Positions 1 to 5,705 of a stretch of DNA of 6,128 nt are shown here, piece by piece. Position 1 is the first letter of the stretch. Each line of letters opens with the position of its first letter. Location of the stretch: contig LJUF01000286.1 of NCBI GenBank assembly GCA_001303665.1, positions 1-6,128 of the forward strand, given 5' to 3'. Position numbers and translations under genes: made by a program. Source of the DNA: Phycisphaerae bacterium SM23_33 (lineage in GTDB: Bacteria > Planctomycetota > Phycisphaerae > SM23-33). The notes under the pieces were generated by a model. The model saw only the letters and a program-made list of their open reading frames with translations. It had not been told where the DNA came from and ran no database searches.

Positions 1-2
1 CG

Positions 3-1274
3 GTCTGGCGGGCCGACGTTCCTGCAGGTCAGCTTTCGGCCAAGGCCAGCCTGTTGGCGGCGCTTTTCGAGAAGGCCGAAGACCGACGCGGCCAGCGACT
101 GGCGACCTTGTGGTTGGCAGAGGTCCAGGCGGAGCATCGCCCGGCCGCGTCCAAGGCCCTGCTCCGGGCGGCGCAGCTCGCCGTGCGCGACAAAGACCAC
201 GCGGCGGCGTTCGGACTGTGGTGCCGCATCGAGCGCAAGTACGCCGACACGCCATCCGGGGACGAGGCCATGTACCTGACCGGGGCGTGGCTGAGGCGAC
301 TGGGCAAGCCGCGGGAGGCCATCGCCCAGTTCCGGGAGCTGCTGGCGGGCCGTGGAGGCAAGGGCCCCGCCCCCGGGGAAGCCGCCAAGGTGGGAGGGGT
401 CCATCACACTCTCGCCGCCTTGGGGATCGGGCACTGTATGCGGGACATGAACAAATACCGGGAGGCACTGGCGGCGTACGCCGCGGCGGAGCAGAAGTAC
501 ACCGCGTGGCCGGCGCTGTATGTGGGCCTGTGCCACGATCATCTGGGGCAGGCCGGCCCGGCCGCCCGGAAGTACCTGGAGGTGGCTGCCTACCATGGCG
601 GCGAGAAGCCCTCGGTCCTGATCCGCGTGCTGGACATGTACGAGGCAGCGGGCCAGGTGGCCGACCTGAAGAGCATGTTCGACGAGCTGGACCGCGAGTA
701 TCGCCGTGCCCAGTCGCGGAAGTTTACCGACGTGCACGTCGACCTGCCGCCCTCGGAGGTCCTGCGGACTGCCATCGAGCTGCACCAGTGGCAGGCCGGG
801 GGCAGGCTGGACAAGCTGGTGGTCCTGCTCAAGATCAAGGGCGCCCTCGCCGGGCCGGAGGATTACCGGGCTCGCAGGGGCAACTGGGAGGCAGTCGAGG
901 CCGCCCGCTTGCTGGCCCGCCGCCCCGACCGGTCCGTCCCACTGCTGGTGCAGAGGCTGGCCACTGCCGAACAGACTGACCGGAAGTGGCTGTACTACAC
1001 CCTTGGGCGGTGCGGTACCGCTCGGGCGGTGACCGTGCTCAAGGCGGCCGCCAGGGGAGAACACAACATCTGGTGGAGCCGCAGCGTCGTATACGCTTTG
1101 GCACAGGCCGGGCTCGCGGGCGAAGCGGCCCTGAAAGATCTGTCGGGCGCTCCGCACCACAACCTGAGATGCGCCCTGGACGCTCTCCAGGCGGGCCAAT
1201 TCGACGAACCCGAAAAGGACATCGTCTTCCCCACGATCACAGGCGGCGTTGTTCTGCCTCGCAGCTGGGAGTGA
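3..1274 (+). CDS. TPR and HEAT-like repeat protein, 5' end outside window
   Basis: The reading frame is open from the first bases (VWRADVPAGQLSAKASLLAAL...) to a TGA at 1272-1274, so the true start lies upstream; the TTG at 54 is only an internal codon. About 423 residues are visible. Numbering from the first visible codon, residues about 65-119 and 141-197 are alpha-hairpin repeats of TPR character (YLTGAWLRRLGKPREAIAQF; MRDMNKYREALAAYAAAEQK). A third helical repeat is near 204-230. Residues about 296-379 look like HEAT/PBS-type repeats (VEAARLLARR, WLYYTLGRCGTARAVTVLK, SRSVVYALAQAGLAGEAAL). Such proteins are non-enzymatic scaffolds for protein-protein contacts; the partner cannot be told from sequence. 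Any signal peptide or anchor would be in the missing N-terminus. It sits 66 bases upstream of the DUF4038 gene on the same strand, so co-transcription is possible but unproven. The repeat class is fairly sure; the function is unknown. Confidence 0.8.
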   Translation, partial: VWRADVPAGQLSAKASLLAALFEKAEDRRGQRLATLWLAEVQAEHRPAASKALLRAAQLAVRDKDHAAAFGLWCRIERKYADTPSGDEAMYLTGAWLRRLGKPREAIAQFRELLAGRGGKGPAPGEAAKVGGVHHTLAALGIGHCMRDMNKYREALAAYAAAEQKYTAWPALYVGLCHDHLGQAGPAARKYLEVAAYHGGEKPSVLIRVLDMYEAAGQVADLKSMFDELDREYRRAQSRKFTDVHVDLPPSEVLRTAIELHQWQAGGRLDKLVVLLKIKGALAGPEDYRARRGNWEAVEAARLLARRPDRSVPLLVQRLATAEQTDRKWLYYTLGRCGTARAVTVLKAAARGEHNIWWSRSVVYALAQAGLAGEAALKDLSGAPHHNLRCALDALQAGQFDEPEKDIVFPTITGGVVLPRSWE

Positions 1275-1340
1275 CAATCCAAGCCGCCAACCCCTGGCTG
1301 AACACCGGCCTCTCAATTACTGGCCCACTACTAGCGGACC

Positions 1341-2579
1341 GTGTATTCTGATCCTCCGCAAGCTGGGCCGGGCGGCGGAAGGCCGGTGCGGCCAGGGCGG
1401 GACGGCCGGTACTTCGTCCGCCCGGGCGGCGAGCCGTTCTTCTGGCTGGGCGACACCCAGTGGGAGCTGTTCCGCCTGTTCTCCCTGGAGCAGGCCCGGC
1501 AGATCCTGGACAGCCGGACGGGCCTGGGGTTCACCTGCCTCCAGATCATGCTGGTCGGCGTGGATCCGCTGGAGAACATCGAAGGCCAGCGTCCCTGGCT
1601 GGGCGACGACCCCCGCAAGCCCAACGAGAAGTACTTCGCCCACGTGGACAGGGTCGTGGACCTGTGCCGCACCCACGAAGACATGGTGCTCGTCGTCGGC
1701 GTCTACCACACCGTCCGGATGAAAGGGCTCGTCCACACGGGCAATGCCCGGCCCTGGGCCCGTTGGGTCGCCGATCGCTACGGCGGGGTGCCCGGCATGG
1801 TGTGGTCGATGTACCCTCGGGCGGTGCAAGAGGATGTCCCCGTCTGCCGCGAACTTGCCCGTGGACTGCAGGAAGGAGATGGCGGCCGCCACCTGATCAC
1901 CGCCCATCCGGACCCCTCGCCGGCCTCGTCGAGCAGCATCCTCCACGCCGAGCCGTGGCTGGCGTTCAACTCGATCCAGACGCACAGGCACATGGACCTC
2001 GTCCATGCCATGGTGACCGAGGACTATCGCCGGCAGCCGCCCAAGCCGGTCGTCATGGCCGAGGGGGTCTACGAGGGCAGCACGGGGCATGGGTTTGAGG
2101 TCACGCCGTTGCGGCTTCGCCGGCAGGCCTACTACAGCTACCTCGACGGGGGGCACCACAGTTACGGTCACGACGGCTTCTGGCGCGTGGGATACCCCTG
2201 GCAGCAGGCCCTGGATCCGCCCGGGGCGCGGCAGATGGGCATCCTGAAGGAGGTGTTTCTGTGCAGGCACCAGTGGTGGCGGCTCGTCCCCGACCAGGAG
2301 CTGCTGGCGGCCGGCGGACGAACCGACGGGCAAGAGCTCACCCTGGCCGCACGCCATCCGGAAGGGCGCTGGGCCATCGTCTACACCGGCAGCCCGTCCC
2401 GCTTCTCCGTTGCCATGGGCAGGATCGGCGCGCCGGGCGGGTGCGAGGCCTTCTGGGTTGATCCCCGAAGCGGCCAAGCCAGCCAGAGGACCAGGTGCGT
2501 GAGTTCGGGACCGCAGACGTTTTCGACGCCCGATGGCTGGGAGGACGGCCTGCTGGTGCTGGAAGCGATCCAGCAATAG
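1341..2579 (+). CDS. DUF4038 / apiosidase-like (GH140-type) glycoside hydrolase homologue with C-terminal collagen-binding-like domain
   Basis: The product is 412 residues from GTG 1341; an in-frame TAG at 1332-1334 blocks any longer frame. GTG 1386, just before the first conserved motif, is an alternative start; neither has a well-spaced ribosome binding site. The TIM-barrel domain spans about residues 20-315: DGRYFVRPGGEPFFWLGDTQWELF (22-45), YFAHVDRVVDL (98-108), the HLITAHP strand (184-190), PVVMAEGVYEGS (236-247) with candidate catalytic Glu241, and the family hallmark SYGHDGFWRVGYPW followed by ALDPPGARQM (274-299). Residues about 330-410 match the small beta domain that normally follows DUF4038 (GRWAIVYTG, FWVDPRSG). 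Characterised GH140 enzymes cleave apiose-containing pectin side chains, but DUF4038 proteins vary, so the substrate is open. Oddities: no hydrophobic signal peptide, and the usual WVLGGD motif reads WSMYPR (155-160). The family call is firm; activity is uncertain. Confidence 0.82.
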   Translation: MYSDPPQAGPGGGRPVRPGRDGRYFVRPGGEPFFWLGDTQWELFRLFSLEQARQILDSRTGLGFTCLQIMLVGVDPLENIEGQRPWLGDDPRKPNEKYFAHVDRVVDLCRTHEDMVLVVGVYHTVRMKGLVHTGNARPWARWVADRYGGVPGMVWSMYPRAVQEDVPVCRELARGLQEGDGGRHLITAHPDPSPASSSSILHAEPWLAFNSIQTHRHMDLVHAMVTEDYRRQPPKPVVMAEGVYEGSTGHGFEVTPLRLRRQAYYSYLDGGHHSYGHDGFWRVGYPWQQALDPPGARQMGILKEVFLCRHQWWRLVPDQELLAAGGRTDGQELTLAARHPEGRWAIVYTGSPSRFSVAMGRIGAPGGCEAFWVDPRSGQASQRTRCVSSGPQTFSTPDGWEDGLLVLEAIQQ

Positions 2580-2623
2580 GGCCGGCGGCCTGGGGCACCT
2601 GGGCGGAACCGCGCCGGCCCCAG
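2579..2623. terminator. GC-rich inverted repeat between convergent genes, possible bidirectional terminator
   Basis: GGGCCGGCG (2579-2587) pairs perfectly with CGCCGGCCC (2612-2620), giving a 9-bp stem around a 24-base loop. A competing 7-bp stem CTGGGGC (2590-2596) / GCCCCAG (2617-2623) overlaps it. It occupies most of the 56 bases between the plus-strand DUF4038 gene and the end of the minus-strand GH42-like gene, where a terminator for both would be expected. No T-tract follows on either strand, so it is not a canonical intrinsic terminator. In DNA this GC-rich, stems of this size also arise by chance. Confidence 0.35.
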
Positions 2624-2635
2624 ACCCGCGCGCGG

Positions 2636-5245
2636 CTACTCCACCTGGAAGGTCTTCTCGGCCGTCGTGCCGGTGGCAATGTCCTTGACGCGGAGCCGCC
2701 AGGCGCCCGTGGCGTCGTTCAATGCCAAGGGGATCGTCATCTCGGCCTCGCCGCCGGCCGCGTCGAGGTTGCGCGAGTAGTAGGTCCGGAGCGATCCGTC
2801 CGGTCCGAGCACGTCCACGCGGAGCACGTGCCGGGCGATCGCACCGTCGCCGGCCGTGGTCACGGTGCAGCGGACGGGGACGATCTGGCCGCGCCCGGCC
2901 GAGGCGGCCACCTGGACGTCCACGCCGGTGACGCGGTAGGGCAGCAGGGCGTAGCACAGCGGCGCGACCGGGTCCAGCGTGGCCGTGTCGGATTCTGCCT
3001 TGCCCAGGTGTTTCCCGGCCCGGATGTTGTAGACCTCGCGCTTTCCGTCGAAGCGGACGGTCACGCGGGAGGGCTTGTCGAAGACGGCGAGCTTGGAGCT
3101 GTCTCCCCTCAGGGTGCGGATCCGCCCGTCGTAGCCGCTGTTGAACAGCACCGCCGCGTACCGGGCCGGACCGTCCGCAAACAGCACCACCTCCACGCCG
3201 TGGTGGCAGTCGCCTTTCTCATCCAGAGCGGGCACGCGGGCCTTCAGCCCGGCCAGGGCCAGCAGCTTGCCGAACATCGCCTTCATCGCTGCGACCGACT
3301 CCCCGCCGGTGAGGCGGTGCGTGGGGTATCGCGCCAGCAGGACGTTCTTGTGCAGCAGCACGACCTTGCCCCGCCCGCAGGCGAAGACGTCGAAGTCCTC
3401 CTGTTTCTGCTCGGCCTTGCCGGCGGTCAGGTCGGCCAGGGCCGGCTGGGCGCGCCCCCGGCCATGCTGGTCGAACGTCCCCACCCACTTGTCCAGCACC
3501 AGCACCCCGCCGGCCCGGACCCAGTCGGTGATGGCCTTGGCCTCGGCGTCGGACAGGGCCAGGATGTCGTTCATGAAGTGCAGCCGGAACTTGCCCTTTG
3601 CCAGCAGGCCCTCTTCGACCTCCTGGTACCCAACGAACTCGTACTGGAAGCCCAGGTCCTCCAGGATGCGCATGCTGCCGGAGTCGTCCCAGGCCCAGGT
3701 CTGCCCCTGGAAGGCGGGGTCGCGGTCCACGATGGCCCACACCCGCCGCGTGGGCTGGGAGAAGTGGATGCCGATGGGGTCGTTGTCCCGCTTGGCGTTG
3801 ATGAACAGGCGGCCGATGCCGCGCTGAAGCTCCAGCCAGGTGTCCTTCAGGCCCAGGCCCTTGGCCGTCGGCCGGCCCTGTTTATCGAGTAGCTCCTGGT
3901 CGATGTCCCACAGCCCGGTGCAGGCCAGCCCGTGGAAGAGGTAGTACCAGTCGTAGCGGCAGCGTTTGGCCCCGGCGAACCAGCCGGGGTAGGGGAACAG
4001 CCGCTTGTCGTAGCGGGCGTGGAAGGAGCGGGCGATCTCGATGGCGTTGTTGTAGTCGTAGTAGTGGGCGATGTCGAGCACCTTGGGAAGCTGGCTGTAG
4101 TCGAACCCCGGCCAGGGGCTGGGGCCCTGGGTGCCGGTCATGCCGAACAGGCCGTCGGGGTCGTACCTGCGGCCGACTTCGCGGCAGGTGGCCAGCGCCC
4201 GCAGCATGACCACGTCCATGTACGCCCGGTGGTCGCACCACGGACCCAGGCGCTTCTCGGGAACGGCCACGCCCTTGTCGCGCTGGGCGATCTCGTAGCT
4301 GGTCATGGGCGTCACCTCATCCCAGGACCTGACCTTGGTTTGCCAGGCGGTGTTGAGGGCGTCCAGCGAGGGATACTGCCCGCGGATCCACTGGCGGAAG
4401 CCCGCCAGGCAGTGCTCGGAGTAGCAGAACTCGTTCTTCTGGTTCTGGGCGGCCATGCCGCCTTCGTCCTGCATGTTGTACCAGATGGGCTTGTACGGGG
4501 CCTGCCAGCTCACGACCCGCCGGGCCATCTCGCTCATCCGCCGGATCGTGTCGGGGTCGCTCAGGCACGACCGGCGGCCCAGCGTGGAATGGTCGGCGAT
4601 GCCCTGCTCGTTCCACTTGTCCAGGAAGGGCTTCATCTGCTCGCCCAGGAAGCCCTTGTTCTTCTTGTACAGGGTGAAGATCCGCCTGGGCATGGCGATG
4701 GGCTTGAGCAGCTCGTCCACGTAGTAGCGCAGGTCGTTCTCGACCAGCGGGTCCTGGCTGGATGCGCGGTGGCCCTCGTGGCCGTAGCCGCGGTTGCCGT
4801 TGCAGCCGATGCCGCGCAGGGCGTCGCCCGTGCCGATCGGATACGCCGCCCAGGGAAACGTGTACCAGTCGCGCAGCGGGCGCGTGTGCTGCGGCGTGCA
4901 GCCGAACTTCACCGGCTCCGCCAGCGGCTTCTGCCCGACCAGCACTTCCATCCTGTTGCCGGTGGAGACCACCGCCCGCACCGGAAAGACAAACCTCGCC
5001 TTGCCGTCCTCACCGGCCGTCTGGCCGCTCTCGGCCACCAGCCGGCCGTAGGAGTCCATCCATCGAGCCGTGACCTTCGTGCCGGGGGGCGAGGTGCAGA
5101 CGACCTCGATCTTGTCACCCACGTCGAAGACCGGCCGCTGCTCCGGGGCGCCCGCGTGACGGACCTGGATGTCCGCTGCAAGCGCGGCCGAGGCCGACAG
5201 GGTCAGAAGCAGCAGTGACGTAAGGGCGGCGTTCAAGCTGGACAT
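2636..5245 (-). CDS. Secreted GH42-like (beta-galactosidase superfamily) multidomain protein
   Basis: The product is 869 residues from ATG 5245; this start is chosen because it opens a signal peptide and has a ribosome binding site 8 bases upstream. The signal peptide is residues 1-23/24 (hydrophobic LLLLTLSASAALAA, cleavage near ALA|AD), with no lipobox Cys. Residues about 25-115 form an Ig-like beta domain. The barrel covers about 120-480: YNMQDEGG (256-263) with candidate acid/base Glu261, then the GH42 hallmark CYSEHC...FRQWI...YPSLDALNTAW (274-301) and RSWDEV, and a late-barrel segment GLACTGLWDID (439-449). Residues about 500-670 resemble the GH42 trimerisation domain (RILEDLGFQYEFV, LSDAEAKAITDWVRAGGVLVL). 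Two beta domains follow, ending in an Ig/macroglobulin-like module (about 773-869). Family members hydrolyse beta-galactosides, but no substrate can be assigned here. The expected nucleophile Glu is not obvious around KRLFPYPGW (414-422). It is likely exported to the periplasm or outside the cell. The superfamily is fairly sure; activity is not. Confidence 0.75.
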   Translation of the reverse strand: MSSLNAALTSLLLLTLSASAALAADIQVRHAGAPEQRPVFDVGDKIEVVCTSPPGTKVTARWMDSYGRLVAESGQTAGEDGKARFVFPVRAVVSTGNRMEVLVGQKPLAEPVKFGCTPQHTRPLRDWYTFPWAAYPIGTGDALRGIGCNGNRGYGHEGHRASSQDPLVENDLRYYVDELLKPIAMPRRIFTLYKKNKGFLGEQMKPFLDKWNEQGIADHSTLGRRSCLSDPDTIRRMSEMARRVVSWQAPYKPIWYNMQDEGGMAAQNQKNEFCYSEHCLAGFRQWIRGQYPSLDALNTAWQTKVRSWDEVTPMTSYEIAQRDKGVAVPEKRLGPWCDHRAYMDVVMLRALATCREVGRRYDPDGLFGMTGTQGPSPWPGFDYSQLPKVLDIAHYYDYNNAIEIARSFHARYDKRLFPYPGWFAGAKRCRYDWYYLFHGLACTGLWDIDQELLDKQGRPTAKGLGLKDTWLELQRGIGRLFINAKRDNDPIGIHFSQPTRRVWAIVDRDPAFQGQTWAWDDSGSMRILEDLGFQYEFVGYQEVEEGLLAKGKFRLHFMNDILALSDAEAKAITDWVRAGGVLVLDKWVGTFDQHGRGRAQPALADLTAGKAEQKQEDFDVFACGRGKVVLLHKNVLLARYPTHRLTGGESVAAMKAMFGKLLALAGLKARVPALDEKGDCHHGVEVVLFADGPARYAAVLFNSGYDGRIRTLRGDSSKLAVFDKPSRVTVRFDGKREVYNIRAGKHLGKAESDTATLDPVAPLCYALLPYRVTGVDVQVAASAGRGQIVPVRCTVTTAGDGAIARHVLRVDVLGPDGSLRTYYSRNLDAAGGEAEMTIPLALNDATGAWRLRVKDIATGTTAEKTFQVE

Positions 5246-5253
5246 GAGGAAGT

Positions 5254-5259
5254 TCCTTT
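5254..5259 (-). promoter_or_regulatory. Ribosome binding site fixing the start of the GH42-like gene
   Basis: On the minus strand the leader reads AAAGGAACTTCCTC directly before ATG 5245. AAAGGA with 8 bases of spacing is a good Shine-Dalgarno sequence. It supports this ATG over the in-frame ATG at 5467, which would add 74 low-complexity residues ahead of a clear signal peptide. Confidence 0.65.
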
Positions 5260-5499
5260 CAGGTCGTTGCAGGACCGAGGCGACCACGCGGACGATTGGG
5301 CCCGGCGGCGGGGGCTCCTCAAAGATGCGGCCTCCGGCGGCCCCGGGGTGAATCTGCCGCGACGTCAATAGGGGGCCCTTCGCGTTGGCGTCTGTCCACG
5401 GCCGGTACGACCAAGACGAGGGCGATTGTATCAGTCGGCACGACCTCGTGAAAGCGGCAAGCGGCACGCATGCGCGTCACGGCGCCGGCCCCACAAGGA

Positions 5500-5524
5500 A
5501 GGGCAGGCGTGAGTGCCTGTCCCT
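5500..5524. repeat. Imperfect hairpin in intergenic region
   Basis: AGGGCAGGC (5500-5508) pairs with GCCTGTCCCT (5515-5524) through nine base pairs with one bulged T, around the six-base loop GTGAGT. No T-run follows on the plus strand. On the minus strand it is followed by TCCTTGTGG, which is weakly T-rich at best. It could be a terminator remnant or a leader structure; the role is not known. Confidence 0.4.
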
Positions 5525-5541
5525 GAGGATGTTGCCGTTAC

Positions 5542-5583
5542 CACAGGGGATGGGATTCGAGCGCGCGACCTGCGGGTCATGAC
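5542..5583 (-). pseudogene. Degenerate tRNA-like 3' half (CAT anticodon), probable remnant
   Basis: Read on the minus strand, the pieces follow canonical tRNA spacing: GTCATGA as a 7-base anticodon loop with CAT (Met/Ile2-type), CCCGC as the 3' anticodon stem, AGGTC as a 5-base variable loop, GCGCG, the T-loop-like CTCGAAT, CCCAT, then CCCCTGT plus G in acceptor position. It is not an intact tRNA. Only three of five T-stem positions can pair, the 5' anticodon stem does not match, no 5' acceptor strand (ACAGGGG) or D-arm is found at the proper distance, and no CCA is encoded. The reverse frame reads GMGFERATCGS, close to the spurious peptides that arise when antisense tRNA is translated. I infer a decayed or recombined tRNA fragment; chance similarity is possible. 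Confidence 0.3.
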
Positions 5584-5705
5584 GGGGCCTCCGGTGGCAA
5601 CCTGGCGCCAGTCCGGGTATCATAAGCCAGACCGAATTATTCGGGGGGACAGCCAGAAAGAGACGAAGTTCCGTGATTCTTCTCTCATCCACGCAGGCGT
5701 CAGAA

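Larger units (their letters stand above)
5246..5705. other. Divergent intergenic region, 460 bases without a convincing gene
   Basis: This stretch separates the start of the minus-strand GH42-like gene from the start of the plus-strand methyltransferase gene, so it should hold promoters firing both ways. I could not identify a convincing -35/-10 pair on either strand. It contains the ribosome binding site of the minus gene, an imperfect hairpin at 5500-5524, a tRNA-3'-half-like sequence at 5542-5583, a 10-bp palindrome CTGGCGCCAG (5602-5611) and a short perfect inverted repeat CCGAATTATTCGG (5632-5644) just upstream of the methyltransferase. The short open frames here have no recognisable protein content. 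Confidence 0.6.

Noticed and set aside
1317..2957. 546-codon open frame on the minus strand
   Set aside because: It is antisense to the DUF4038 gene and overlaps the end of the GH42-like gene; its Arg/Pro/His-rich translation has no domain and is a by-product of GC-rich codon usage.
2495..3892. 465-codon open frame on the plus strand
   Set aside because: It is antisense to the GH42-like gene, which has clear motifs, a signal peptide and a ribosome binding site; the translation is low-complexity and unrecognisable.
3932..5218. 428-codon open frame on the plus strand
   Set aside because: It mirrors the GH42-like gene; the Val/Ala/Gly/His-rich translation is typical of the complement of a high-GC gene.
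5363..5368. TTGACG on the minus strand as a -35 box for the GH42-like gene
   Set aside because: Nothing resembling a -10 box lies 16-18 bases downstream; the region there is all G/C.
5246..5467. N-terminal extension of the GH42-like gene to ATG 5467
   Set aside because: ATG 5245 has a good ribosome binding site and begins a textbook signal peptide, which must be N-terminal.
5602..5611. Palindrome CTGGCGCCAG as an operator
   Set aside because: A ten-base palindrome is expected by chance in GC-rich DNA and no regulator gene is present; mentioned only in the intergenic entry.
5385..5692. Short open frames on both strands of the intergenic region
   Set aside because: They run through the hairpin and the tRNA-like remnant; peptides such as GMGFERATCGS and VARSNPIPC look like typical spurious translations of tRNA-related sequence.
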